Assembly: GCF_022682495.2 (NCBI RefSeq)
Contig: NC_071397.1
Location: forward strand, 19,478,739-19,542,738
Direction: 5' to 3'
Origin: Desmodus rotundus
Lineage: Eukaryota; Chordata; Mammalia; Chiroptera; Phyllostomidae
DNA length: 64,000 bases
A program made the translations under genes and the position numbers. Positions 22,050 through 37,000 of the stretch are shown here, in pieces. Below the pieces are notes generated by a model. It saw only the letters and a list, made by a program, of their open reading frames with translations. It was not told where the DNA came from and made no database searches. Each line of letters begins with the position of its first letter. Position 1 is the stretch's first letter.

Positions 22050-25000
22050 GTAACTATAAACCAAATGTCTCATGTGTTTAAGATTCTTTAGACATTTACT
22101 AATTTTCTATCATTTATAGGTTCTTTCTCTTCTAAATATAATACAATACAACCTTCAGATTTATGAATGATTTCAATAACACTTTGGCAAATGCTAAAAC
22201 CTCACAGATATTACAAATCTTTGATGAATAATTAAAATTACACTTCTGTACCTTTAATAATTCTACAAAATCAAGACCATTAATATATTGGGCTGATTGC
22301 TGAATAATAATTATGACTTCTTTGAAAATTCTGTGTCATTTTTTTTCTTCCACTTATAGGAGCAGTTGGCTCCTTTAAGTGATTTTTTTAAAAACTGCAA
22401 AAAAGGCTCTGCACAGGAAATGCCAGAAAAAGAAAAACAAAAGCCAACTGAGATGTGGGTGGTGGTTGCTGAGGGGTTGGACAGTCTCCTTCACTCTCAG
22501 TCACACATTTCCACCTTCCAATCTCAGTGCCTGTCCTCCACATCTGTGAAATGACAAAATTTCCACTCCTGCTTGTCTTGGATCTCTGTGGCACGTTTAT
22601 CATTTCTGTATGAAAATAGAAAACAGAGTCATTCTCCTCCAAAGAGAGTCTCCCCCATGATGCCGACCACGGGGAACACCTGACAGCAGAAGAAGTTCAC
22701 ACCATCTCACTCCACGTCATTCACAGCATTCGTGATCCCCACTAGATTCATTTTTCAAATGGTTAACTGTCTGGTTGATAGAGCTAATATCAAAATCTAA
22801 ATGAAAGAGCATCCACAAGTACACTCCTAGGTGTGAAAAGCAACAACAAAACTCTCCATTGTAATCACTTATGATAAGGTGCAATTTTATATCCCCCCCC
22901 CAAGAAAATCATGTGAATTGACTGCTAGTGTGTATTACACACCAACAAATATAGTCATCAAAGAGTAAAAATTAAACCACTCATTGCCAAGGGTCCATCT
23001 AGTAGATTCTATTGCTGGATCAGCCGTACAGCTTAGTCACTCACATCGCCACGTAACAGAGAGGGCACTGCCCTTCGGCTAACTGTTGGCAGGGGATGGA
23101 GTCTTTCAAGTGAACTGTTTTGAATTGATTATTACTATCTAATGCTGGGGGAAGTACTAGCATGACTTCATAATTTGAACCATACTATGTCTATCTAATT
23201 CACCTACATTGATTAGAATTCATGAATAATAAATGACTAAGCCTTGTTGAATATTTTACACTTACAATATCTTGATTGGTTAAATATAGAATGTGGCACA
23301 GCAGCTATGAAAGATCAACAGGGCAAATCTAAGACTATAACAATTCTACCCCCAAGAGAGCCATAATATTGAGGGGCCTTGTGTGCTTGGCATATTGGCA
23401 GGGGAGTAAGGGAGGTTGGGAGGAGAAGGGGATGGATTTGGGAAACAGAGTTGAATGCACTCTAACGTAGCACCAAGGAACTCCCAGGCGTCATCAACCA
23501 GTGCAAGCCTACCCTGATGGAGTTCAGCTCTTTAAGATTATACTTAAAATGAAATTAGCCCCCAAGAATGTAACATAGTTTAAGCTTTACTTGACTATTT
23601 CTATGACTGTTCTGCACTGAAATGTGGTCTGTTCCAATTAAAAGCTAGAACTCCAAGCTTGAGAAAGAAAGAGAAACCTAATGGTTCACTCATCATTATC
23701 ATTGCCGTAATTATAATGAGTAACAACAAATACAGCATTCATACGCCAGCCCAGAGCTAGACATTTCACATCTCAACTGATTCTCCCCACTATTAGTGTG
23801 CAATTTCACAGATGAGAAAACTGAGGCATGGGAAGATTAAGTAACTTACCAATATCAAAAGAGTTGGGATTCATGGCCAAAAAACCTGGTTGCATAGTTA
23901 CTGCCTTTCCCAGAGAGAAATGAAGTCCTGTCCATCTCACTCTCTTAAAGAAAAGAAAAGACAACACATACACATTAAGCCTAGGGTAATGTGAGCGACC
24001 CTACATTGCAAGCTAGCTAGTGGGAGAGTGAGGGTGAGAATGTGCATGGACAGGCCACCCTGATGCTTGGCCCAGAGCCCTTCCTCATGCTCTGCTCTTA
24101 GATTCCTCTCACTGACTGTTCCCATAGTGAATGCACCAACAAGGAAGGTCCTGATGTATGAAGCAGAGATTCCTGACCTTCTACATTCTGTGGGATCAGA
24201 ACAACTAGAAAAGAAAAAAAAGAGGAAGATGACTGGGCCACATCTGTTGTATTACTTTAGATTGAGGCTTACACCTATTTATTAATGCAAAATAATATTT
24301 ATTAAGGACATAAAACACCATGTCCAATACTGAGGACATGGTAGTGGAGGAAAAAAATATATAGTAGCAATTTCTTTTGCTCTAGAGATTTTTCCAATAG
24401 AGATGACAGATAATAAATTAATTAAGCAAAATAATTGTACTATAAGTACTGAAAAAAATAAACAAAAAATGTCATGAAAAAATAACAGAAAAGAGAATGA
24501 GGCTTTGTTTTAAAGATGGGATTTTGAGAGTGATATCAGAATCAGCAATTCATCCACTGTAGGAGAATGACTTACATATAATAGTATAAAATGATCATGT
24601 GGAGGTATGTATGCTAAATATGCTTTTTGATATTTCCTTAAGTCCAAGTTAAAATGCCATTTGTGGTATTATTAATTATAGAAATCTTGACTGGGGGAAT
24701 TTATTTGCATTTTAGAAGCAAGTTGCTCATACCTGCAATGAGCAAACTATGGTATGAAGATCCTTATACAGAATTTTATTTTACCATAATTAATGACTTT
24801 GTTTGGTTGCAACATGTTAGAAGTGAACTGACATACAAATAACATTTATTATTGGAAAATATGAAGTGATTCAACAATGTTAATTAAATGCAATTGCAAT
24901 CAAATTCCATACAGCAGTTTAAAAGAAAGACATGTCATGTTATTCTCTATACGTGAGAGTTTTTCAGTTCAGACTCAATATACATGTTTTATTTTTTTCA

Positions 25001-28000
25001 GTTGAGGATATGATTTCTTCTATCAATGGAAAAGTATTAAGAATAGTAATCATTCAAAGACTACCAGATTAGAAATGAAAACATTTGGCATAAAAAAAAA
25101 AGAACAAGTTACAATATTTTCATGGTCCCTTTTACATGTTTAAGAACAAATCTGCTTTTTTCTTAACACATTGTAAATATTATTTTGACAGAGGTTTTTC
25201 CTATTGGAAAGCACTGCACAAGATGTTTTTTGACAAGTTTAGATACATTTATTTGTTGTGACCACCTTTCTAATAAGGTAACAACATTAAGAGTGATCCA
25301 CTAAATAGCGGTGCTTCTCTTTCACTGTGTCCTTTTTCCTAGACTGTCTCAGTGTCCGTGTCTGTCCTTACTCTGAGCTGCATCGCCTTAGATCGATGGT
25401 ATGCCATTTGTCACCCTTTGATGTTTAAGAGCACGGCCAAGCGGGCCCGGAACAGCATTGTCATCATCTGGATTGTCTCTTGCATTATAATGATTCCTCA
25501 GGCCATCGTCATGGAGTGCAGTGCCACGTTCCCCTCCATTGCCAATAAAACCATCCTCTTCACCGTGTGTGACGAGCAGTGGGGAGGTAAGTCAATCACG
25601 GCCCACAAGCTGACGTTTCTATCACAGCTGCAAACTGAACATTGTATTTGCATAGCCATTGTAAAGCTGGCCTTGTATATTTTGTTAGCATTTGTTAGCA
25701 TAGTTTTGTAAAAACAGGAAAACCAACTTCAAACCCAAAGTAGTTTCACAGAATAAACCACCTGTCTTGGTCCTGCTGTGTATTACTATCTAGTTTTCAG
25801 ATAGGAAATGAAAAGAGGAGTTTATTCCATAATTCAGATCTGATTATGTTAGTTTGTCTTAAATTGTCTAAAACAAAAAGGACTCATGTATATGAGTCCA
25901 AGTGTGCATTCTGGAACACTTCGCACTTTATGAGATGGTAGAACATTATACTGCCTCAAGTGTCAAGTTCCCTGATGAGCTCCAAATACAACTGAATTCT
26001 TCATTTGAACACCCTGTGCTGCCTGGAACCATGACTGGAGTTGAGTATGTGGACCAATGCTTTTCTCTGAGTCAAATTATCTAAATTTGCTTTCTCTGTT
26101 TATAACACATTAAATTGCTAAAAGTTATCATGGGCATAACTATTATATACTTTAAGAATGATATAAATAATGAATCCTTTTTTCCCCATCTGATATGCAT
26201 AGTAGTTAAGTTTAAACAAGCAAGAGCTTGGAAGTCTTATGCTCCTTTGACCCAAAACTCTCAGAGACAGTCTTTGAGGTTTGTCTGTGACAGTGGACAT
26301 ACTTCTATCAATGCCTCGTGATGGCACAAACCTGAACCCAGTGATGAGCGACACAACATAAAATAGTCCTGCATTTCAGCATAGCATGCACTAGTTGCAT
26401 AATTATTGCATGAAATTTGAAGGAAAAAGTCAGCCCACGTCTGAATAAGTATGTATTCAAAAATTAGCAGTGAACCCAAAAATTACTTATTGATATATTT
26501 TCAAGTATTTGCATTTTTAATTTATGTCAGTTCTTACCCTGGTACTTTTATTGGAACACTAAAAAGAGAAAAACTCAGTAACTGGAAAATTAGGCATATA
26601 CTTTCACTAAAGCAAGATAAAATTTAAAAGACACTAGGATTATTTTGTACATTATCTAAACTCCTGTAATGGCTAAAATGTCACAATTTGCTTTTTTGAT
26701 TTTCCCAAATATTAAATATCCCTTATAAATATTTACCCCCAAAATATTATATCCTTTTTGTTGCTGAGATTTACTCTTATTTTCTAACATTTGGGCAAGA
26801 GTTTACAGGAAAGCTAACATTTCAGCAAAACTTTAAGGTAAGCAGGGAACATCAGACAGGGAAGAGGAAAAAGGGTGTCCCCAGGAAGGAAAAAAAAAAA
26901 AAAAACCCATACAGTGGGGAGCATCACTGGAAAAAGACAGAAAGAGAGTCCCAAACGACAGTCTCAGGAATGTAGGGTTATGCAGACTAATGAACTGCAT
27001 TAGGGAGGAAGGTGGGTTGGGGGCCAATTGTGATGTGTCTCTTATGCACTTGCTTTACATTTGGAGTTATATTTGGAAACAGCCTAAAGATCTCTTGGTC
27101 AGAATTACTTCGTTAATTCTTGATGAAACTGAGCCATACATTGTTGGCTCAGCATTGTGAAGCAAACAAGTTTATCTAAATCTGAGCTTTCAACTCAAAA
27201 ATTGGGTTTCTTTAGGTTTATGGAGATGGGAATTAGATAAAATGCTCACCTACTATTCAATATGTGCCAGTAATATTTTCACTAAAGTATTTTAGTAGTT
27301 TCATTTGTAAATGTGTAGGCAGCTTTTATAAATTTTTCCTTTCCTGTGTTGGCTGGAATAATTAAGTAACATTAATTCCCATTAAAAACAGTTTACAAAA
27401 CCAGGGAATCTTGGCAGTTAAGTAAATAGCCACATCACTTTCTAATTACTTTTGGGCAATAAATATATGAAACCCATTTCAACCCGGAGTATTTTTATTT
27501 TCTAGCTCTAGGGGGGATATTTCCCCCCCCACAAAGCAATTATTGTTAAATACCTAAAAATCTAAACTCAGTATTCAAAAGTCACTTAGGCTGAGTTTAT
27601 AAACTATTTAAGTCATTTTATATTAGCCATAATTACTCAAAATTATTATAAAGGCTAAAATTAAGTGTTACCAAATTGAATTTGATCATCCTCAAAACAA
27701 ACAATAAAATCTAAGAAATTAGCTTTCAAATATTAGATAAAATTGGTACTCCAATGTTTTTAAGAAGAATATAAAAGAATTCAAAGCAGGTCTTTATTTT
27801 GCTCATTAGATATTTAGTTTATAATTTTGACATAGCATGAGCTTTGTTAATTTAGGCTATTTACAAGCCCATGTTCAACTTAAAATGTTATAATTCAGAC
27901 CAAATGTGATACTTACAATCTTCAAACATCATAGGAATTACCTCTTACAGCATCAGCTCTCTATAACTTAAACATCTTTAAAGTCAGAGTACCATTGAGC

Positions 28001-31000
28001 ACAATTTTTAAAACTTTGTTGGGAACTGTCTTTCTTCTCTTTATCTTAAGTCATATGAACAGAATATTTATAGAAGCAGACGGTGGTATCATAATCATCT
28101 TATAAGTAATAGAACAGTGTGAAAAGAGCCAGCAAACAGTGTGGCCACTTGATTCATATCTGTGAAGTCACATTTGGGAAAGACTGGGAAGTGCTATCTC
28201 TTTCAAATGGTGCACAATTACCGAGAACTCTGTCACACTGAGTATATTACCAGAACGATGTAATATTTTATGGAACTCATTATATTCATCATTGCCTATG
28301 GCCTGTTCAGAAAAAAAAAATAAAGAAGACCACAAACCATAACTTTTGGCAGGCACACTTAACACTCAAAAACAAATAAAATGTATTAATATTTTTAATG
28401 ACCTTAAAATATGTCTTTGTATTTGTTCATTGTTTCAATCACATCAATTCACACTTCTAAAATTTAAAAATTCTTCCAGAATTATGTTTATATTTTCTTG
28501 GTAATTTGGCTTATAAATGCATAGTTTCACAGGACAGATCCTACTGGGAAGAATTCACCTTTCTTTCTGCACTCAATTAATGATGTAACTGTCTCATTTT
28601 TCAATTATCCAGTGTTTAATGAGCATGTACTATTTGTCAAACATTATTCTGGACAGTGGGAGCTCATAATCTCCCCCTTTTTAGATTTGATTGCCAAATT
28701 GTTCCTTAGTGGTCTGAAAAAAAAATAATGCATCTCTTCTTTACAGCCAAATTCATTATGGCATCTGGTCTCTTAAGATATTATTGAAAATATATACATA
28801 TGTTTTTATATGTATTAATAGGAACATTTATTAATATATTCATTGGGAAAAAGATAGTAAAATATATTAAGGATTCAGGTAAACATCAACAGATCAAAAG
28901 CTTTGATAAGGCAGTCCAAATTAAATATTTGAAAAATTATCTTTATTTGTCCATTAAATCCCTGATGGGTGTACCATGAAGGAGAAAATGTTTGCAGTTT
29001 TTAGGTAATTAGATTAACATGTTGGCTCAAAAATGGACCTTAACTCATCTGAAAGAAATTAAATTTGATCTAATATATATCATCCTTTAATCTCCAATTT
29101 CAAAGTAAAAATAAATATCCACATTTGCTCCTTTTTTGTTGGTTTGATGTATGTGCAATAATTCATTCAGATATGCCTATTCATCAGTTCAGTGGAAACA
29201 CCAAATTTAATGGTTGTCAATCTTTAAAGTGATATTTTCTAATTTAGATTATCCTTAAGTGGAACAAATATTATGTAGCTGCATTCTAGGTTATATATAA
29301 ACATTTTAAAATGTATTTAAGACATTGCTCATAAAGTGCAAAGAGACTACAAAGATAGTTTCAACCATATGATCTCACCTGTAAGTGGAACCTAATCAAA
29401 AAAAAAAAAAAAAAAACAAGCAAAATATAACCAGAGACATTGAAATTAAGAACAATCTGACAGTAACCAGAGGGGAGGTGGGAGGGGATAATGGAGGGGG
29501 AAAAGGGGATGGGTTTCCAGGAACAACTATAAAGGACACATGGACAAAACCAAAGGTGGGTAGGATGGAGGGTGGGATGTAGGGATGGCTGGGGTGGAGG
29601 GAGTATTGAGGGGGAAATGCAGACAACTGTACTTGAACAATAAAGAAGAAATGAATTGAGAGGGCCTGTAGGGGGAGCTCTGCTCCCTACCTCCTTGGTA
29701 AAGCATGTCAGAGAGAACTCCAGTTTCCACAGTTCTCCCAACTTCCTTTCCCCTTCTAGAAAAGTTTCATTTCTTTGGTTTTAGTGGTCATGCGCCTGGC
29801 TCACCATGGTGTGTTCCAAATTGCAATTATTTGTTGTTCCCGAATAAATCCACTATGTTGGGGGAAAAATACAATTTGAAATTTCGATGATATTTCTGAG
29901 GAATTTAAGACTATCATGTTACCCCTGTTATCTATAATAATCTCTTTATTAAGACAATCTGTCCTAGACTGAAAGTATAATTTCACTTGATCAACTTTTC
30001 TGTTTGGCTGTTCATTATCAAAATATACATTTAGCAGCCAATTACATATTTTCTGACTATTTATATAGATATACTGACCTCTGAATGAGCTTTCTGTCCC
30101 ATCTGTTTAAAACTTCAAACTGTTATCACAGTGGTGGTATCCATAGCTGCAGTTAAAAGAAAAGAAAACAAAACAAAACGAAAACTATCAAAATCTACCT
30201 TCCTCCACTCACCCAACTTAGTCTATTGCAGACATCCAGGCTTCACAGGTATGTAAGCTTCAAAGCCATATTTTTATGTGGGAAGCTCATGTGATACCAG
30301 CCTTCAAAACAAACAAAAGTTCAAAGCCACTTAGGTGCCTGGAAAGTGCTGAAGTCACTCTCCGGTGCCTTTGAAACTGGCTCACCAAATGCTGCTCAGG
30401 CTGTAGCACTTCAAAGGGAAAGGCTGTTTGTTATTCCCCCAGTAAGGCTGCTGGGATTCTATTACTTTTTAGGTAACTGGCCTGTTTTGCAGGATAAACT
30501 TGAAAGGGAGTTAGAAACTGATGAGCTAGGTATGAGCCATATGGGCCACAGAGAAGCTAAAAATAGCACACTGGGCTCTAGCAGCAGACCCACCCAGCTG
30601 TCCCCTCTGAAGATTATGGTGGGGGAAACATGGTCAGAGGAATGAGAGAGTTTTAGAAAGAAGAATAAGGAGAACATTAAGTTAAACTCAACTGATGCTA
30701 GAAGATAAGGCTCTGAAATCAAAGAGAGGATATTCAACTCAAAGATATGTTTAAAATGCATTCAGTACGAACTAAATGAATGCTCAATAAATGAGTATGG
30801 TGATCATTATGGTTATCATTAGTATGGTGATCATCACAATTATTATTAGCTGATACAATAAGTTGCCCTTATCTCAACTGATGGCATAACTGAGCCTGCA
30901 TGCTTCTTGCTGACGCTCTTTCCGAAGTAATGAAAATAAAAAGATGCATGGAGGTGATAGAATTATCCTTCAAGTATGGAACCAACTCCACTGCCAACAT

Positions 31001-34000
31001 CAAAATCAAAATAGCTTGTGTAATTTTTAGAAGTGAATAAAAAAACTTTGTTTTGTTAGCTTTCAGGTAGAATTATATTTAATTTTTGCTTATAATACCC
31101 ATGGAATTCATGTAGGATGTATTCTGTTGTTGTAGCGATCACTGTAATGTATTCAAATATCAGTGTAAGGAAAGTATCCTTTAATGCATTTAAAAAGTCA
31201 GTAATGGATATATTTTTGAAAAGCAATAAAAATTAATGTTGAGTCACAATGCCATTAATTAATTGATAACCTGCCTCTTTAATAAAAGTGCTCTGTGATA
31301 TATAATTGTGTTTATATAATTAATGATAAGTAAGAAATAGCTATAATCCTAGAGATGCTTATGACTAATAAGTGAGATAGATATAAAAGAGAAAATACTC
31401 ATATTGGTTTAAAAACTTTAAAATACCTTGAAAATCTCATTTTGTTATTAAAAGTACATACATACAATATACTTAAAGATTAATTTTGTATATGACCTAG
31501 TAACTCAACAAAAATATTATTAAAAGTTTGCTGTATTTATTTTTCTGTGTTTTTTCCCACATTTGAAGGTACATCTGGGAATAGCTTCCCGTTTCTCAGG
31601 AAAGTTATATTCTAATGAGGAGGAATCAACAGAGATTACATTCTCTTGCTATTTTAACAAAAGCATTAGTAATTAGGTTTTGATTGAGTCATGTCTCTTC
31701 TTGTAAATGCCAGTATAGGACAAACCAAATTAATCTTGTAAATTAGCTGCATGTAATCAAAACCAAAAAAGGGCTTTGTGTTAAATGAACACTTGACTGG
31801 ATAGACTCTGGCAGTGCAAATTAAGAAACAGCTCATTGTTATTCCTCTCTGAGTACATTAAATTAAATTAAGACTTCACATTTAGTGCATATATACTGAA
31901 TAAATATAAGTGGTTAATATTGTAAATTATTTTTCCTTTTTTTGTATGTATGTGCTTGTGAAATCATATCGAAGGTAAATCTATACTCTGAAAGCAAAGC
32001 ACTAACGAAGCCACCCTTCAAAATAGCTATGAATGATAAGATTTTATTATTTTGACTTTCATTCCAGGTGAAATTTACCCCAAGTTGTATCACATTTGCT
32101 TCTTTCTGGTGACGTACATGGCCCCCCTGTGTCTTATGGTGTTGGCCTATCTGCAAATATTTCGTAAACTCTGGTGCCGGCAGGTATGTATTTCAAATAA
32201 TTTCCTTGCTCTTTCTTCAGGACGCGCTTAAAAATAAAATTTAAGAATGGATTGAACCAACATAGAATGCTTTGCAAAGGACTGTGTACATTGCTGAAAT
32301 AATGAGGCTCTAGCCGTGGCAATGTGTCCAGGTATTCTTTAGGGTGGTGTTTAGGGAATATATTTTATGAACTACCTAAATGATTTTAAATTTTAAATCT
32401 CTGTGATGAATTAACTTGATTTTCATCTAGGACTAATATTATAAATTTTACTTTTTATGAGAAATAACAAATAAAATTCTATTAGTTTCCTGAGATTGTA
32501 AGTAAAGAACATTATATGTTTGATGAGATTTATGTAATACATTTGTATTATGTGGGTTTGATCTCCAGCTTCAAAGATTTTGTTTTATGAAATAGTAAAA
32601 GAATCAAGCAAAATTTAGTGTTTTAGAAACTGTTTATAGTGCTAATTTGGGAGTACTAAAATTTATTATATAAGTTGCTTTTTCCAGTTAATGTATTAAT
32701 TCTCTCAGTTGTTCATTCATGAAATACTTATTATATTTCATTTTCATGCACATCTGATGAAAAGCTAAAAATTGTAGGCATTGATGAATTCATAGTCTAC
32801 AGGAAGAAAACAGTCAGATGCAGTGAAAACTACCTTAATAAATATAAGCACAGGGAATCAGAGGACAGCGTGGTGGGAGAGGGATGTAATTCAAATCAGG
32901 TAGCAGTCAAGCTAAACCTTGATTGGTAGGATATCAGCAGCAAACACACGTAATGGTTTGTAAAAGCATGGAAAAAAGGATATAGCTCAGCCTCTTATAT
33001 TGGTAAATTGTATGTTAAAATGACACATTACTTACAAATGTATATCTCTGTCTCTAAATATTTTGCCACTACTTTGAACTTACCAGGCTTGGAAATTTAT
33101 TGCCAGCACTTTCAGCTGCCCTTAGTCTGTTTGCTCTGATGTATTTTACCCAACTGAAATAATTTGTTGGGCCCCTTTAATTCATTAAAATAATTTCACA
33201 AATGTTTTATTTGGTCATTGTCTGAGGATGAGTCTCAATTCAGGTCTTCTTCAACCGTTGTTTTTCAAAGCGGTTTTCCAGATTGTTGGTTAATGATTGG
33301 ATATGAGCAATAGTTGCATTTTTCAACCCTCCATGTCTCATAATTCCAATTTTTTCTTTTTCTCTATTTTTACAAAGAAGCCCTTCCATAATCTCATAAA
33401 TGCAACCTGTACCAACACTTACTAGCATTCTATTCCCCAATTTTTTTTACTAAAATAACAAATGCGTACCACTGTAAAACATAGGCAGTGATTTTCCGGA
33501 CCCCAACGATAGTTTCCTGGACACTCTCCACCTGACCCTGAAACCAATACCAAATCTTTTAGGCTCTTTGTCACCATTGTATCCCGCTTCTTGATAACTG
33601 TTATCATACTAGTCAGTTTTGGTTACGTTATTTAGCTCTAAAAGAAACCCAAAGTATGTGGGTTGTAACAGTGGTTGTCTCACTCATGTTCCGTGTCACT
33701 GGTGAGGGTGGACTGAGACTACACCCCCCTTGTCCTCTCATTCCAAAACTCAGTCCGAAGGAGCAGCGCTTCCTGGGACATGCCATTCTGGGACTGAGGG
33801 AAAGGGCAAGAAAACTGCAAGAAACATGTAATGTCACTTAAAATTTCTGCTTTGAACTGGCATTGTCTCCTCAGTTTTCATTTGTCAAAACAAGTCCTAT
33901 GGTTAGGCTTGACCATGAAGAATGAACGGAAGTACCCTTTACTCGCCGAAAGACACTACAAGTCAAAGGGTGATGGGGGTCTTCTTAGAAGCTGGGGAGT

Positions 34001-37000
34001 GGACATGATGGGGCACAGAGAAGTCATAAACACAGACTCAAGGACCAGACAGTATGAGTTTAAATCCTGACTCTACAACCTAATCGATACTTGAATTTTG
34101 TTAATTTCTTCAATTTCTGTGCCTCTCTTCTATCATCTTTAAAGTGCAGTTATGTAGCATCTAAATCACAGCGTTGTTACATTTAGTAGATGGATATATT
34201 CAAGTGTCTGGTACATAGAAAATGTTTATTAAATAAAATACTTGAGTAGCATATGCTGTTAGGTAGCCTTTCAACTAATTCTGCTTGCATTTCTAAAATA
34301 ACAAGCATCAGCTGAACTGAGGTATATGACTGCTTTCTTAAATAGATATCTTCTGTAGCATTTTTAAATAACATTATAATGAGTTTTTTATTTGTCCACC
34401 TCCCCTACTCTAGTAAGTAGAAGACAGTACACTCTAACCTTCACCTTGCATCCTTCCAGTTAGTACACACTTCACACACATCAGCTGCTTAATAAATACT
34501 TTATAAGAAAAAAAAGTGAGTAAAAGAATAAGAGAAAGGGCTAAAAAAAAGTTTAGATATAGGAACACAAGGGGAATCCATTGCCTAGTCACTCAGAAAA
34601 AAAAAATTTCTCAGAGGAAAATTGGAATTTGAAAATATTCTTGGGAGAGGATAAGCATTTAATGAGCATATAATACTAAAAATATTTTAGATTTGGGTGG
34701 AGATTTGGATTTAGATGTTCAGTGTAAGAGCGTTTCCTAGTTCTATATTTTTACTGGTTAGTGAGCATTACATAAATAGGTGATTATGATTTATTCATTT
34801 ATTTACAGATTAACATAACTTTAAAACTCTTTGGGAGTACCTGAATCTGTCTTGTTCATAACTGCAACCCTAACAGTTAGCAAGGTACCTTGCAAACATA
34901 AAGTATTCAAAAATGTGTGTTGAATAATTGGGCAACTACCAAACCCCAACCAATATACTTCTCTGTTATTTAAACTGATAGTTTTCCATTTCTCAAACTC
35001 TAAAATACATTCGAAATTGTATTACAGGTCTAGAAATAACCCACATTCTTTTGATGGATTGTCCTGGTTGGTGCAAGCCACATGATTCAAAAGATTTTCA
35101 GTAAAATGCCTAGGCTGTGAAACTAGAAACATTTACAAAACGTATTGGAATAGAGAATGGAAAGTTCAGCGGAGTTCACTCTAGCAGCCACAATAAAGAA
35201 AATTAAGCTCAAATGAGTGATTATATGGAATTCTGCTTGAGCAGCTCTAGTCTCCAACTGTGAATGTCTGTAAACACAGTGGCGAGGCAGGCAGTCCCAT
35301 AGGCTAAACCAAATGAGCCATCAAATGGAGGCCTATCCTATCTGCTCAGAGTACAAAGATGCATGAAACCTGTTACATACTTTGGAATTAGTAAGTGGAA
35401 GATTATTAGTGAGCAAAGTGTGTGCCCTTCTCTGACTTTCTCAAGAACTTTAAGCGTCATTAATAGAATTATCCAGTGCTTTGCTCTAAGGAGTGACTTA
35501 AATTCTGTCTTTGACAGTGTGACTCAGAATTCAGTCTTGAAATTCTACAGACTATTCTCTAAAACTCCTCCTTTTTTAAGACCTACTTAATCTTAGTTTA
35601 CTTGGCCCTGCGTGCATCTGTAAGCATTCTTTCCAGTTCTAGCCCTCATATATTTCAACACTTTAATGTTAATCAAATGTGGATTCATGTTAATTGTCCA
35701 TAAATATTTATTAAGCACCTATGTGTCTGGTACTCTATGTGGAAATGGAGATGAATTATAATAGATATTTAAGTATGAAGCTGAATTTCAACACTGTAAG
35801 TTCTTTTCAATTTTCAAAGTCCTTCCCTTCTCAAATTTTATCAGTCTCTTCTACTTCCCTTTATTGTTCAACACTCTTCTATGAGAACTTAATGAATATA
35901 GGTGTTGACAGTCAATGTAACATGAAGAAATAGACCATTGTAATTGCAGCAGCAGAATCAAAGGCAGTAAGTAACTCAAGTCCCTACAGAGAAATAAAGA
36001 GCATCAGTAAAGACAACTATGTCCATAAATATAGAAGAGAGTATAACAGAGTCTTGTTTGTATTTACTTTCCCATTTCAACTTAAAAGACAACAGCATGA
36101 AGCAATAATTATAAAACTATGAAGATTCAGCTTATCATGTATAAAGATGTAATTCAAGGGAAAATGGAATTATATTAGATGAAAGTTTTTGTACATTATG
36201 GAAATTAAGTTAGCATTAATCTGTGGTATTGGTTTTTCTCTTTCTGCTGTGTTTCACTTAGCATAATACCCTCTAGGTCCATCCATGTCACAATTTCATT
36301 TTTTTATCACTAATATTCTACTGTGTAACTGAATCAAATCTTCTTTATACATTCAGTCATACAGTAGTTCTATTTTTAATTTTTTGAGGAACCTCCATAC
36401 TGTTTTCCATAGTGGCTGCACCAACTTACAATCTCAATAAAGATGCACAAGAGCTCCCTTTCCCCCTTGTCCTCATCAACACTTGTTGTTTGTTGAGTAA
36501 CAAAAATTGGAAAATACTTTGAAATGAATGAAAATTAAAACACAATAACCAAAATGTATGACATGCAGCAAAAGAAGTGCTTGGAGGGAAATTCACAGTT
36601 TTAAATTGCTATATTAAAAATAAAGATTTCAAATCAGTAATATAACATCCCACCTTCAGAAATTAGCAATATAAAATATTAAAAACTAAAGCAAATAGTA
36701 AGAGGGCAATAAAAAGATTAGAGTGAAAATAAAGCATGAGAAAGCAATAAAAATTCAGTAAAACCAAAAGTTAATTCTTTTAAAAGAGATAATGACAAAC
36801 CTTTACCTAAATAGCTGAGAAACAAGATAGGATTCGTATCACTGAAATGAGACATAAAAAAGGGAAATCATAACAGACATTACAGAAATAAAAAGAGGAA
36901 GAAAATAAAGAAATGCTATCCATCAGGAAAATATAAAAATTGTATGCCAACAAATTAGATCATGTAGAATAATGGGCAAAATCATAAAAAGACACAAACT

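Larger units (their letters stand above)
22050..25342 (+). other. HCRTR2: HCRTR2 intron 2
   Basis: 3.3 kb, GT-AG, phase 0. Apart from one MIR (23690-23910), an L2 patch (24285-24540) and a C9 homopolymer near 22893, I see no repeats and no coding sequence. Confidence 0.95.
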
